Part shown: in pieces, positions 27,287 through 37,570 of the stretch
Position numbering within the stretch: position 1 is the first letter of the stretch
How the letters are laid out: every line of letters begins with the position of its first letter
Source: Hadesarchaea archaeon
GTDB taxonomy: Archaea; Hadarchaeota; Hadarchaeia; Hadarchaeales; Hadarchaeaceae
Assembly (NCBI GenBank): GCA_030601675.1
Contig: JAUWBN010000012.1
Location: 1-37,607 of the forward strand
Direction: 5' to 3'
Length of the DNA stretch: 37,607 nt
Program-made: the position numbers and the translations under genes
Notes under the pieces: generated by a model
Seen by the model: only the letters and a program-made list of their open reading frames with translations
What the model was told of the DNA's origin: nothing
Database searches by the model: none

Positions 27287-28333
27287 ATGAAAGAACCCAA
27301 ACGCATCGAGCTTCCTCGAGAGATCTGGATGGGCCCACGCGTGATCGCGCGGGTCACGGATGTCTGCAAGCGCCTGTGCCCTGGCAAACGCGTCCTGATG
27401 GTCGCCGACACCACGACTTTCAAACTGGTCGGGGCTGGGGTCCAGCGTTCGCTCAAGCGTGCTGGTTTTGAGGTCAAGCGCTCGTTGGTTAAACAAGCCG
27501 ACATGGCGACCGTCACCAAGGTGCGTAAGCTCGTCAGGGGCAAGTTCGATTTTCTGTTGGGCGTCGGGGGTGGCACGTGTATAGATGTGGCAAAGTTGGC
27601 CTCGTTTAAGGAGGGCAAGCCTTTCATCTCGGTGCCCACGGCCGCTTCTCATGATGGCATCGCCTCCTCTAGGGCATCGATTAAGGGTGGACGAAAGCCG
27701 ACGTCGATCCAGACCCACCCCCCGATCGCGATCGTCGCCGACACGCTCGTCATCAAACACGCCCCCCACCGCCTGCTCGCGGCAGGTTGTGGAGATCTCG
27801 TCGCGAACTTTACCGCCGTGCAAGATTGGGAACTCGCCCGCCGTTTATTCAACGAACCTTTCAGTGAGTACGCGGCGGCCCTTTCACGCCTGAGCGCCAA
27901 GATTGTGATGGACAACGCGGAGCTCATCCGCCGCCACACCGAGGAGAGCGTACGCAAGGTCGTGAAAGCGTTGATTTCTAGCAGCGTGGCGATGGGGATC
28001 GCGGGGAGTAGCAGGCCCGCGAGCGGCGCCGAGCACATCTTCAGCCACGCGCTCGACCAACTCGCCGTAAAACCAGCTCTTCACGGCGAGCAATGCGGTG
28101 TCGGGGCGATCATGATGGCGTACCTACAGGGGGAAGACTGGCAGATGATCCGGGACGCATTGCATACGATCGGTTGCCCGACGAGCGCAAGGGAGCTCGG
28201 CATCTCCCCGAAATACATCGTTAGGGCGCTCACCGTTGCTCATCGCATCCGGCCCGAGCGCTATACGGTGTTAGGAGATGGCTTGAACAGGCCCGCGGCG
28301 GAGCGGTTAGCCCACGTGACCGAAGTAATTTAG
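27287..28333 (+). CDS. egsA: sn-glycerol-1-phosphate dehydrogenase
   Basis: GVGGGTCIDVAKLASFKEGKPFISVPTAASHDGIASSRASI; SGAEHIFSHALDQL. Confidence 0.93.
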   Translation: MKEPKRIELPREIWMGPRVIARVTDVCKRLCPGKRVLMVADTTTFKLVGAGVQRSLKRAGFEVKRSLVKQADMATVTKVRKLVRGKFDFLLGVGGGTCIDVAKLASFKEGKPFISVPTAASHDGIASSRASIKGGRKPTSIQTHPPIAIVADTLVIKHAPHRLLAAGCGDLVANFTAVQDWELARRLFNEPFSEYAAALSRLSAKIVMDNAELIRRHTEESVRKVVKALISSSVAMGIAGSSRPASGAEHIFSHALDQLAVKPALHGEQCGVGAIMMAYLQGEDWQMIRDALHTIGCPTSARELGISPKYIVRALTVAHRIRPERYTVLGDGLNRPAAERLAHVTEVI

Positions 28334-28348
28334 TTCAACGGGTGTGCT

Positions 28349-28669
28349 ATGGAGCCAAGATCTGTTTTGAGATCCATCAGAGATTTCGCCACGCGGGAGC
28401 TAAAAGAGAAACGGGCAGACCGCGTCGATGTGCGCAGGGTGAAGATGAAGGAGGTGATGAGAAAGGGTAGATTGCCCGACCTGAAGGTGTGGGTGGTAAA
28501 AGGAACCCACTACGTAATCTGTGTTTTCAGTGGTAGGGGTTTGAGGGTATACCACCTGGACAAGTATGGCAAGGTGCTGGGTGCAGACGAGTTCACTGGG
28601 ACCGAACGGGAAAGGGTGCAGGCGGAAATTTTGAAAAGGACCAAAAGTGTATTTCGTCTGCCAGTCTAA
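28349..28669 (+). CDS. small protein of unknown function
   Basis: 106-aa ORF directly downstream of egsA, codon use consistent with the host. Confidence 0.55.
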   Translation: MEPRSVLRSIRDFATRELKEKRADRVDVRRVKMKEVMRKGRLPDLKVWVVKGTHYVICVFSGRGLRVYHLDKYGKVLGADEFTGTERERVQAEILKRTKSVFRLPV

Positions 28670-28866
28670 CCCTTCTCCTCCAGTTCCCTCAACCATTGCT
28701 TTCTAATTTTCCTCGCGAGCTTCCCGTCCTCGATGATGAGCGAACCCCTATATCCACACCCTTGACAGTCGTAGACAGACCAGAGCTGAGGCAAGCCCGA
28801 AGCCCATTTGAGCCTCGAAGAACCGCAACGAGGACAGTATCTCACTTTCGGTACTTGTTTCATCAT
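28666..28866 (-). CDS. zinc-ribbon protein
   Basis: YCPRCGSSRLKWASGLPQLWSVYDCQGCGYRGSLIIEDG. Confidence 0.75.
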   Translation of the reverse strand: MMKQVPKVRYCPRCGSSRLKWASGLPQLWSVYDCQGCGYRGSLIIEDGKLARKIRKQWLRELEEKG

Positions 28867-28877
28867 CTTTGTAACCG

Positions 28878-29534
28878 CTAGAGCTCGAGCAGTTTGGCCC
28901 GAATTTCATCGCCGCGGTTTATCGTTATCTCGGCGGCGTAACCCTTGCTTATCTGCCCGGGGTTGACCATGAGGGTTCGCCCTAGCTTGTCGGTGTTTCG
29001 GGCCTCGTGCACATGGCCGCAGAGCGCCACGAGAGGTTGCTTTTGCTCGATGAACTTGCGTATGCTTTTACTTCCCACGTGGGTGCCTTCGGCGATCTGG
29101 TCGAGCTTGGTGCCGTGCGGCGGGGCGTGGGTAACCAACACCCAGTTTTCGTCGGTGGTACAGGTCAGCGCCGCAAGTTCCTCTTGGATCTCAGCCTCGG
29201 TGAGCTCAAAGGGGGTATTGAATGGGGTCAGGTTTGAACCCCCAAGCCCGACAAACGTGATATTGCCGAGCCGCTCAGACTTGCCGTGGAGATTGACCCC
29301 ATACTTCTCGAGCACTTGCAGGATCTGTTTTGGGTCGCAGTTGCCTGGCACCGCAAATGTAGGCACCCCCGTCGTCTTAATCCGCTCGAGCATGCTTTCC
29401 GCCAGATTAGCTGGGCCGAAGTTCGTGAGGTCACCTATGAGCACAAGGCAATCATAGCCGCGTTTGAGGAACTTGAGGAGGTTGTTTTCGGCACTAGGTA
29501 CTCCATGGAAGTCGGCGGCCGCTAAAATTTTCAA
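28878..29534 (-). CDS. metallophosphoesterase
   Basis: AAADFHGVPSAENNLLK, LIGDLTNFGP, VPGNCDPK, VTHAPPHGT, CGHVHEARN. Confidence 0.88.
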   Translation of the reverse strand: MKILAAADFHGVPSAENNLLKFLKRGYDCLVLIGDLTNFGPANLAESMLERIKTTGVPTFAVPGNCDPKQILQVLEKYGVNLHGKSERLGNITFVGLGGSNLTPFNTPFELTEAEIQEELAALTCTTDENWVLVTHAPPHGTKLDQIAEGTHVGSKSIRKFIEQKQPLVALCGHVHEARNTDKLGRTLMVNPGQISKGYAAEITINRGDEIRAKLLEL

Positions 29535-29557
29535 CAGCTCACCGAAGCTTATAGGCG

Positions 29558-30682
29558 GTGCGGGGCATTAAAAGCGTTTGGGCCTTAAAAATGGCTAGTT
29601 TGGTGCTGGAGAAATTTAGAAATCGTGAAATAGCGGCCCGGGTCTTGCGGGAGATCCGTGAGCTCGACCCCCGACGCAAGGTAAAGTTCATGCACGTGTG
29701 CGGGAGTCATGAAGTAACCATCACGAAGTTCGGCCTCCGCTCCCTGCTCCCCGATTGGCTCGAGGTGATCAGCGGCCCAGGGTGCCCGGTATGTGTGACG
29801 AGCACCGCGGAAATCGACGAGGCGATCGAGCTCGCCAAGCGCGGTTACCTCATCACCACCTTCGGGGACATGTTTCGCGTCCCGGGCACAGGAACATCGT
29901 TGGCTGGGGCTAGGACCGACGGCGCGGACGTCAGGATAGTCTATAGCGTGGCCGATGCGGTCAAGACGGCGAGGCGAAATCCAGGGCGAGAGGTCGTTCA
30001 CGCGGCTGTTGGGTTCGAGACGACTGCACCCACGACCGCCGCTGAGGTCCTTCGTGGGCCGCCCGAGAACTTCAGCTTGCTCGTGTGCCACCGCCTGATT
30101 CCCCCGGCGATGGAGTTCCTGCTTGCATCCGGCGAAGTCGCGCTAGATGGATTTATCTGTCCCGGGCACGTTTCCACGATAATCGGCTCCAAACCCTACG
30201 AGCCCCTCTCGGAGCGCTACGGGGTGCCACAAGTGATCGCCGGGTTTGAGCCCATCGATGTCCTGCTCGGCATCTGGATGCTGCTGAAGCAACTGCGCGA
30301 GGGCAGGCGCGAAGTAGAAATCGGGTACACCCGCTCGGTCCGTCCCGAAGGCAATGTGGTGGCGCAGGAGAAGATGGCCCAGGTGTTTAAAATCGTTGAT
30401 AAAAAATGGCGTGGGTTTCCAACGGTTCCAAAATCCGCCCTAGAACTCAGGCAAGAGTTTGAGGGGCATGACGTGCGTGAAAAATTTGACTTTCAGGCAA
30501 AGGGGATAGAAGACTTCGCAAAGGGATGCAGATGTGGTGAGGTTCTTAGGGGACTGATCCACCCCTCTGAATGTCCACTGTTTAACAAAGCGTGTACTCC
30601 AGAGCACCCAGTGGGACCATGCGCCGTGACCACAGAAGGTGCATGCAACATTGCAATGAAGCACCCAACTGCAATATCCTAA
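29558..30682 (+). CDS. hypD: hydrogenase maturation protein HypD (start probably 29591)
   Basis: KFMHVCGSHEVTITKFGLRSLLP, SGPGCPVCVTS, FICPGHVSTIIG. Confidence 0.96.
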   Translation: MRGIKSVWALKMASLVLEKFRNREIAARVLREIRELDPRRKVKFMHVCGSHEVTITKFGLRSLLPDWLEVISGPGCPVCVTSTAEIDEAIELAKRGYLITTFGDMFRVPGTGTSLAGARTDGADVRIVYSVADAVKTARRNPGREVVHAAVGFETTAPTTAAEVLRGPPENFSLLVCHRLIPPAMEFLLASGEVALDGFICPGHVSTIIGSKPYEPLSERYGVPQVIAGFEPIDVLLGIWMLLKQLREGRREVEIGYTRSVRPEGNVVAQEKMAQVFKIVDKKWRGFPTVPKSALELRQEFEGHDVREKFDFQAKGIEDFAKGCRCGEVLRGLIHPSECPLFNKACTPEHPVGPCAVTTEGACNIAMKHPTAIS

Positions 30683-30895
30683 ATCACTCTTTTCCCCACC
30701 TTGAGTTTATTCTCAGTTCCTCGGGGCCCGTTGAGGATTAGCACGCAATGCCCTTGATTTTTCGTTTTTAAGAGTATATTTCCTGATTTCACAATTTAAA
30801 TGGGAATAAACGACCCTTTTCATAAAAAGAGTTAAAAATACCCAAATTTCGGTAATTTTGGGGAAAATCTTTATAGCACTTGCCCGTAATTTAGC

Positions 30896-31636
30896 TTGTT
30901 CTCGGTGATAGGCTTGGTTGCAGTGAAGAAAAAAGTGGCTGAAATCCTCAACTCGCTCCGCAAGGACGGCAGACGTGAGCTGATGGAGTTCGAATCCAAG
31001 CAGGTCCTTGCTGCATGGGGGGTGCCGGTGAACCGGACGGAGCTCGCCCGCGACCTGAGCGAGGCCGTTAAGGTCGCACGAGAAGTTCGTTATCCCATCG
31101 TCCTGAAAATTACCTCCCCCGACATCATCCATAAGAGCGAGGCGAAGGGCATCAAAGTGGGGTTGAGCTCGGAACTGGAGCTTAGACAATCGTTTGGCGA
31201 GCTGATCGATAACGCTCGTGCATACAAGCCGGACGCGAAAATCCTAGGGGTGACAATCCAGGAATACCTCCCCCCCGCCCGCGAGGTGATCGTGGGTGCC
31301 CTGCGGGACCCCTCCTTCGGCGCCACGGTGATGTTCGGGCTGGGAGGCGTATGGGTCGAGGTACTTAAGGACATCAGCTTCAGGCTAGCCCCGCTCAGCG
31401 CTGAGGACGCGCGCGAGATGATTCAGGAGATCAAGGGCTACCCAGTGCTCGCGGGCATCCGGGGGGCGCCTCAGGCCGATGTCAACGCGCTCGTCGACAT
31501 CATCCAAACGGTCGGGCAGCTCGTGCACGAGTTTCCTGAGATAACCGAGATGGACCTGAACCCGATTTTTGCGTTCGATGACGGAAAGGGCGCGGTGGTA
31601 GCCGACGCCCGGATAATCCTCGGGGAGATCAAGTAA
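30896..31636 (+). CDS. ADP-forming acyl/acetyl-CoA synthetase beta subunit (ATP-grasp)
   Basis: Start not exact; LKITSPDIIHKSEAKGIKVGL, MFGLGGVWVEVLKDISFRLAPLS, EMDLNPIFAF. Confidence 0.92.
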   Translation: MFSVIGLVAVKKKVAEILNSLRKDGRRELMEFESKQVLAAWGVPVNRTELARDLSEAVKVAREVRYPIVLKITSPDIIHKSEAKGIKVGLSSELELRQSFGELIDNARAYKPDAKILGVTIQEYLPPAREVIVGALRDPSFGATVMFGLGGVWVEVLKDISFRLAPLSAEDAREMIQEIKGYPVLAGIRGAPQADVNALVDIIQTVGQLVHEFPEITEMDLNPIFAFDDGKGAVVADARIILGEIK

Positions 31637-32973
31637 TGTCGGGCGAAGTTAAGGCGATTTTCGAGCCGAAGTCAGTCGTACTTATAGGTGCCTCCGATGG
31701 GGGAGGAAGGAGTGTCGTTTCGCCGGCATTCTTTCACTCGCTCGTCCACAACATGCTTCGCTTCTTCAAGGGCAAGACCCACATTGTGGACCTGGGCGGG
31801 AAGCTTGATGGCGCCATCAAAAATTTGAACCTGGTGCCCAAAGGACGCGACCTCGCAGTGGTGGTGCTTCCCCCCAAGCTAGTAATGAAGAATTGGCAAA
31901 AACTGCTTGATCGGAAGGTAAAGGCGATGGTCTTGGTCGCCGGGGGTTTTGATCGACAGCAGCGCGAAGAACTTGCGCGTGGGGTCACCAAGCGAAAGGT
32001 CTGCGTGCTCGGCCCGAACGCGACGGCGGGGGCGATCAACCCAGCGAGGGGCCTGTGTGCAACGCTCGAGCGCGGGCTCATGCCCTCGCGCGGAGGCATC
32101 GCAGTGATTTCGCAGGATGGCGCGGTCGGAACGGCAATACTCGATCGGGCCTGTTTTTATGGTGTGGGCGTGAGCAAGTTTGCATCGACCGGCGATGGTA
32201 TCGATGTCACGGAGGCGGACCTGCTCGAATATTTAACGCGCGACAAGGAGACGAAAGTAATTTGCATCTATCTGGAGAGCGTTCGCGATGGGCGGAAGTT
32301 TCTCGAGTCAATTCGCGAAGCGGTGAAGAAGAAGCCGGTCGCCGTGCTGAAGGGGAACACAGAGCGGGGTGAGGGCAAGCGAGATAGAATATTCGCTGCT
32401 TCCCTCAGGCAGGTCGGAGCCCTTCAGGTCGGCGATGTCGAGGAGTTCCTGGGGGTTGCGGATGCGTTGGCGAAACAGCCCCCCATGCATGGCGATCGGG
32501 TGGCGGTGGTAACCAACGTCGGCGGGCCGGCGGTTTTGGTCGCGGATGCCATCTCCCGCGAGGGGTTGGCGTTGGCGAGGCTCTCCGACAAGGTCGTGAA
32601 GAAGATCACCGGGAAATATCCAGATATCAACATCGCGGATTGGGTGGACTTGGGCATCGGCGCGAAGGGCGATCAGTACAAGTTCATCCTCGAACAAGTG
32701 CTTTCGGATTCAGGCGTGGATGGTGCAGTAGCGGTGAACGAGCTCAAGTTGAGTTTCCTCGAGCCCGAAGATGTTCAAGCGGTAGCGGAGGCAGCGAAAA
32801 AGTCGAAGGGCAAACCAGTCGTCAGCGTGACGATGGGAGGGGAGGACTGTACCCTCGTTCGGGAGGCACTTAGGGGCAGGGATATTCCCGTTTACGACTC
32901 GCCACAGAAAGCTGTTCGAGCGTTGGGTGCGCTTCGTTCTTATGAGAAAACTCGCGCGAGGGTTGAGAAATGA
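31636..32973 (+). CDS. ADP-forming acyl/acetyl-CoA synthetase alpha subunit
   Basis: CoA-binding/succinyl-CoA ligase-like; VLGPNATAGAINPARGL, GGIAVISQDGAVGTAILD. Confidence 0.9.
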   Translation: MSGEVKAIFEPKSVVLIGASDGGGRSVVSPAFFHSLVHNMLRFFKGKTHIVDLGGKLDGAIKNLNLVPKGRDLAVVVLPPKLVMKNWQKLLDRKVKAMVLVAGGFDRQQREELARGVTKRKVCVLGPNATAGAINPARGLCATLERGLMPSRGGIAVISQDGAVGTAILDRACFYGVGVSKFASTGDGIDVTEADLLEYLTRDKETKVICIYLESVRDGRKFLESIREAVKKKPVAVLKGNTERGEGKRDRIFAASLRQVGALQVGDVEEFLGVADALAKQPPMHGDRVAVVTNVGGPAVLVADAISREGLALARLSDKVVKKITGKYPDINIADWVDLGIGAKGDQYKFILEQVLSDSGVDGAVAVNELKLSFLEPEDVQAVAEAAKKSKGKPVVSVTMGGEDCTLVREALRGRDIPVYDSPQKAVRALGALRSYEKTRARVEK

Positions 32974-33131
32974 AAGAGGGAGTAAAGGAGTTGCACCAGA
33001 ACGCCGTGCTCCGCGTGGTCGTGACGAAGGAGCAGCGCGAGCGCCTACAAGGGCTGATTGAGAAGAAAAAATTCAAGGACGAGTCCGAGGCTGTGCGGAA
33101 GGCGCTTGACGTTTTGCTGGAATCTATCTAG
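32970..33131 (+). CDS. small RHH-like protein (53 aa)
   Basis: Below the track length cut-off; ATGA overlap with the upstream stop; MKEGVKELHQNAVLRVVVTKEQRERLQGLIEKKKFKDESEAVRKALDVLLESI. Confidence 0.65.
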   Translation: MKEGVKELHQNAVLRVVVTKEQRERLQGLIEKKKFKDESEAVRKALDVLLESI

Positions 33132-34458
33132 TCAAGAACTGCCCATGTCCCGGGTTTCCGATTACATCCCCATCTTCGGCCACTACAATACCTCGTGAAA
33201 TAGTCATCACTGGCGCCCCTTTAACCCTCATCCCTTCGTAGGGGGTCCAGCCAACTTTGTAGTGCAATTTCTCGGCCGTTATCGTCATCTCTTTTTTGAG
33301 GTCCACGAGCACGAGGTCGGCGTCGGAGCCCTCGCGGATGACTCCCTTGCGTGGGTGAAGACCGAAGATCTGCGCGGGTCGAGTGCATAGAGCGTCGACT
33401 AACCTCTCAAGCGTCAGCCTGCCCTTCGTGACGCCTTCGCCGAGCATGAGCGGCAGCAGGGTTTCTACACCTGGTATCCCGATTTGCGCCGTCCAGATGT
33501 TTTTCCACCCTATCTCCTTCTCCGCCTTGGTACCGGGCGCGTGGTCGGTCGAGACGATATCGATCACCCCCTTGGCCAATGCATCCCAGAGTGCCGCACA
33601 GTCCTCGCCCGTCTTTAACGCGGGATTCACCTTAAGGTACGGCCCTAGCCTTCGCATATCTTCTCGCGTGAAAAACAAGTAGTGCGGGGATGTTTCGGCG
33701 GTCACCGGCATTCGCTTGTCTTTCGCTTTTTTGACGAGCTCGGTGCCTTGGCGTGTCGTGATGTGGGCTAGGTGCAATTTACAGCCGGCCCGCTTGGCGA
33801 GCTTGATCACTTTGTCAACGGCTTTTTCTTCGGCCTCGTTCGGGCGCGATTCCGCATGGGCTAATGGATCCTTCCGTCCTTCCTTGACGAGCCGCTCGGT
33901 TTGCTCCTGCAGAACTTTGTCGTCCTCCGCGTGGACAACTACTATGCCATCAACATTTTTTATCGCGGTCATCAGCTCTCCTAACATCGGGTCTTTGATA
34001 CAATAGGGGGCACATGTGAATGCCTTGAATGATTTGATGCCGAGCGAGGCGAGCTTGGGAATATTTTTAATCGAGTCGGTGGTCATGTTTCCAGCATGGA
34101 TGGCGAAATCGATGAGGCTCTCCTTCTGCCCGAGCTTGATGATGTTTTTTATCGCTCTCGGCGTCAGCATCGGAGTGTCGAGAGGCATCATGATTACGCT
34201 GGTGACGCCTCCCACTGCGGCCGCGGCGCTACCGTTTCCGAAATCCTCCCGGGGGAGGTAACGGCGATCGTAAAGGTGGACGTGGGTGTCGATGGCCCCG
34301 GGCATCACAATTTTCTCTTTCGCATCGATTTCTCGATCGGCTTTGGGTAGCCCGCTCGCGGCGATTTCGAGGATACGTCCTTTCTCGACCGCAAGCTCTC
34401 CGCGGATGATTCCCTCGGGCAAAACAAAGCGCCCATTTCGAATAACTAAATCGGCCAA
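33124..34458 (-). CDS. cyclic amidohydrolase: dihydroorotase/allantoinase/dihydropyrimidinase family
   Basis: MPGAIDTHVHLYD, HAEDDKVL, LHLAHITT, ETSPHYL, DIVSTDHAPG. Confidence 0.9.
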   Translation of the reverse strand: MADLVIRNGRFVLPEGIIRGELAVEKGRILEIAASGLPKADREIDAKEKIVMPGAIDTHVHLYDRRYLPREDFGNGSAAAAVGGVTSVIMMPLDTPMLTPRAIKNIIKLGQKESLIDFAIHAGNMTTDSIKNIPKLASLGIKSFKAFTCAPYCIKDPMLGELMTAIKNVDGIVVVHAEDDKVLQEQTERLVKEGRKDPLAHAESRPNEAEEKAVDKVIKLAKRAGCKLHLAHITTRQGTELVKKAKDKRMPVTAETSPHYLFFTREDMRRLGPYLKVNPALKTGEDCAALWDALAKGVIDIVSTDHAPGTKAEKEIGWKNIWTAQIGIPGVETLLPLMLGEGVTKGRLTLERLVDALCTRPAQIFGLHPRKGVIREGSDADLVLVDLKKEMTITAEKLHYKVGWTPYEGMRVKGAPVMTISRGIVVAEDGDVIGNPGHGQFLTR

Positions 34459-34482
34459 AACATCACCGGGGTCAAGATTAGG

Positions 34483-34695
34483 TCATGCGCGTATCCTTGA
34501 AGCAGCTGCACGGATATCGCTCTCGTTCACGGTTTTCGCGCCGCGATGTTCAGTTAGCTTTATCGCTTCCTTTGAGAGCTCGATCGCGTATTCTTCGAGG
34601 ACTGCGCCGAGTTCGAGGGCAGCGCCGCGCGACACACGGACTTTGGCTGCGTTTCGAATGAGTCGATCCATCGTGGATACTGAAAATTCCGGCAT
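34483..34695 (-). CDS. archaeal histone
   Basis: FSVSTMDRLIRNAAKVRVSRGAALELGAVLEEYAIELSKEAIKLTEHRGAKTVNESDIRAA. Confidence 0.93.
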   Translation of the reverse strand: MPEFSVSTMDRLIRNAAKVRVSRGAALELGAVLEEYAIELSKEAIKLTEHRGAKTVNESDIRAAASRIRA

Positions 34696-34762
34696 ATTCT
34701 CCTCACCATACCCAAGTGATTTGGGGGGTTTATTTGCGTTTGCTAGTGCACCGAAAGCTTAA

Positions 34763-36145
34763 ATGTATGCTGACGTTTTTGTTGTTAGGGATTGGATGGT
34801 TGACTTGTTGATCAAGAATGGTTTGGTCGTCACGATGGATAAAGATCGTCGAATAATTGCTGATGGCTCTATCGCTGTCGAGGATGGCCGCATCGTTTCG
34901 GTTAAACGCGGCAAGTCGAAAATCAAGAGCAAACCGGAGGAGGTCATCGACGCCCGCGGTAAAATCGTCATGCCCGGTCTGATTTGCTCGCACACCCATC
35001 TCTACGGCATGCTCCTGCGCGGCGCCCCTTTGAAAATTGAGCCCCCAACAGATTTCTTGCAGATTCTGCAGCGCGTCTGGTGGCCGATGGACGAGGTGAT
35101 GACCCGCGAGGACGCGTATGCGAGTGCCCTGATTTCCTGCCTTGAGTTCATCAAGACGGGCACAACCATGTTTGCCGACACTTTCTCGGGTCCGAACGCC
35201 ATAACCGGTGTGCTGGATCGGATTGCTGCCGCGGTCGAGCAATCGGGGATGCGAGGCATTATAGCGTTTGAGGCGACCGAGCGTCGCACCCACGCTGAGG
35301 GGGCCAAGGGCACCAAAGAGAACGAGCGATTCATCCGGAAGGTCAAGAAGGAGCGCATGCGCCGGGTGCAGGGGATGTTCAGCATTCACGCTTCTTTCAC
35401 GGTCTCGGATGAGCTTTTCCACTATGTCCGAGAGCTCGCGAGTCGCTACAAAGTGCCCGTGACCATCCACACCTCTGAGGGGCTGGCGGACCTTTATCAC
35501 AGTTTAGAGCGGTTTGGCAAGCGCACCATCGAGCGGCTGAATGATGAAAGGCTGCTCGCGCAGGATGTCGTGCTCGCTCATTGCGTACACGTCAACGATG
35601 ATGAGTTGGCAATCCTCAAAAAGACTGGAGCAAAGGTTGCCCACAACCCAATGAGTAACATGCTCAACGCGGTCGGGGTCGCGCCAGTGGTAAAAATGCT
35701 TTTGATGGATATTCCCGTGGGATTGGGCAATGATGGTTATATCTTCGATGGGTTCGAGAACCTGCGCGCCGCCTTCCTGTTGCACAAGGTCGCCCTCCGC
35801 GATCCCCGCGCGATTTCACCCATGGAGGCGCTCGAGATGGCAACGATCCGTGGAGCAGAACTCTACGGGTTGGGGAACGAGCTAGGTTCGATTGAGTCCG
35901 GGAAGCTCGCGGATATCATCATCATAAATCCAGCCCTCGCGCCTACACCCGTGCGTCCCGAAAGCGTCGTCGGGCACGTCGTTAACACCGTCGATGGCGA
36001 TGATGTCGAAACAGTCATCGTCGGGGGTAAGGTCGTGATGCGCGAGAGAAAAATGCAAACGCTTGACGAGGCGGAGGCGGTGAAGGTGGCGCGGAAGTCA
36101 GCGGAGAAGCTCTGGCAGAAGCTCGGGGCGATAAAGCGGAAGTGA
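34763..36145 (+). CDS. amidohydrolase, MTA/SAH deaminase (chlorohydrolase/cytosine deaminase-like) family; start probably 34796
   Basis: GKIVMPGLICSHTHLYGMLLRG, VTIHTSEG, VLAHCVHVNDDELAIL, LGNDGYIF. Confidence 0.88.
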   Translation: MYADVFVVRDWMVDLLIKNGLVVTMDKDRRIIADGSIAVEDGRIVSVKRGKSKIKSKPEEVIDARGKIVMPGLICSHTHLYGMLLRGAPLKIEPPTDFLQILQRVWWPMDEVMTREDAYASALISCLEFIKTGTTMFADTFSGPNAITGVLDRIAAAVEQSGMRGIIAFEATERRTHAEGAKGTKENERFIRKVKKERMRRVQGMFSIHASFTVSDELFHYVRELASRYKVPVTIHTSEGLADLYHSLERFGKRTIERLNDERLLAQDVVLAHCVHVNDDELAILKKTGAKVAHNPMSNMLNAVGVAPVVKMLLMDIPVGLGNDGYIFDGFENLRAAFLLHKVALRDPRAISPMEALEMATIRGAELYGLGNELGSIESGKLADIIIINPALAPTPVRPESVVGHVVNTVDGDDVETVIVGGKVVMRERKMQTLDEAEAVKVARKSAEKLWQKLGAIKRK

Positions 36146-36149
36146 TGGT

Positions 36150-37238
36150 GTGGTTGACCTATCGGTTGAGATATGTGGTTTAAAATTCCGTAATCCCATT
36201 CTGCCCGCAGCTGGTCCCACGGTGCGCGATGGCGACGCTTTAGTAAAAGCTGCTGAGGGAGGCGCTGGCGGGTTGGTCGCGAAGACGGTGAGCGTTTCCC
36301 CAGCCAATGTGCCTCGTCCTAGCATGGTGAAAGTTAAAGACAGCATCCTGAGCGCCGAGCTCTGGAGCGATTTGCCACTCGAGCAATGGCTTCGCCACGA
36401 GTATGCGAAGGCGAAGAAGACGGGGCTGCCGTTGATAGCGAGCGTGGGCTACAAGGCCGAGGAAATTCGAGCGGTTGCGCCGAAAGTGAAAGCGGCTGGC
36501 GTGAATGCCCTTGAACTATCGACGCATCACCTCGGGAAGGACCTGGCGCTGGTGACCGAAGCCACGAAGGCGGCGAAAGAGGTCGTCGATATTCCGGTGT
36601 TCGTGAAGCTCAGCCCGAACGCACTCGACGTGATCCAGTTCGCGCGAGCGGTGGAAGGGGCGGGGGCAGATGGAATAGTGGCGATAAACACGCTGGGGCC
36701 GGGCTTGGCAATCGACATAGAAAACACGATGCCTATGCTGGGAAGCGTTTCTGGCTACGGTTGGCTTTCGGGCCCCGCCATCAAGCCTCTCGCGGTTCGG
36801 TGTGTGGCTGACATCTGCCGTGCGGTGAAAATACCAGTTATTGGGGTGGGCGGCATCAGTAATGGGCGCGACGCCGTTGAGTTCATTATGGCTGGGGCCT
36901 CGGCGGTGCAACTCTCAACTGCGGCGATAGTTCGAGGATACAAAATCTACGGGCTCATGGCAGATGAAATGGCCAAGTTCATGCGCGCAAAGGGTTACAA
37001 CTCAATTGGGGATTTCAAGGGGATTGCGCTCCGCCACCTGCCAGAGCAGCCTTTTCGTACTACCGCCAAACCACCGGAGGTCATAGAGTCTAGATGCACG
37101 GGCTGCGGGCTCTGCGAGCGGTACTGCGTTTACGAAGCGGTTAAAGTGGTGGGAAAAATTGCAAGAATCGACCCAGTTAAGTGTTATGGATGTGGGATGT
37201 GTGTTTCGGTTTGCCCGACGAGGGCGGTGCGGTTCTAA
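36150..37238 (+). CDS. dihydroorotate dehydrogenase-like / PreA-like flavoprotein with C-terminal 2x[4Fe-4S] ferredoxin domain
   Basis: GLKFRNPILPAAGP, GVGGISNGRDAVEFIMAGASAVQLST, CTGCGLCERYCVYEAV...CYGCGMCVSVCPTRAV. Confidence 0.9.
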   Translation: MVDLSVEICGLKFRNPILPAAGPTVRDGDALVKAAEGGAGGLVAKTVSVSPANVPRPSMVKVKDSILSAELWSDLPLEQWLRHEYAKAKKTGLPLIASVGYKAEEIRAVAPKVKAAGVNALELSTHHLGKDLALVTEATKAAKEVVDIPVFVKLSPNALDVIQFARAVEGAGADGIVAINTLGPGLAIDIENTMPMLGSVSGYGWLSGPAIKPLAVRCVADICRAVKIPVIGVGGISNGRDAVEFIMAGASAVQLSTAAIVRGYKIYGLMADEMAKFMRAKGYNSIGDFKGIALRHLPEQPFRTTAKPPEVIESRCTGCGLCERYCVYEAVKVVGKIARIDPVKCYGCGMCVSVCPTRAVRF

Positions 37239-37378
37239 AAATCTATAAACGTTTCCAAAGCTCCGAAGCCAATTGAGAAGCCTTTTGGGTGATGGATTTC
37301 TCGTCCAAGTCTACCTGGTTTTTTCGTGTATCAGTTTTCCTTTGATGGGTGCTGGTAGCCTCAGCAGAGATATTAGCT

Positions 37379-37570
37379 TCAGGCAAAAGGCAGGAAATGC
37401 AAGGAGGTGGTAACCCCATTGAGGATTACGTACATCTCAGCTGGGCCGACCAAGGAAAACTCTCCTCGGAAATCCTTTTTCAATTTCATGCTTTTGATTC
37501 GAAAGTCGAAGGAGAGTCTCATTCTCAACCACTCATTTTCGAAGATCATCTCTTCGGTCTCGCTCTCCAC
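37379..37570 (-). CDS. uncharacterised ORF, possibly truncated by the window edge
   Basis: 63-aa ORF only. Confidence 0.25.
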   Translation of the reverse strand: MESETEEMIFENEWLRMRLSFDFRIKSMKLKKDFRGEFSLVGPAEMYVILNGVTTSLHFLPFA

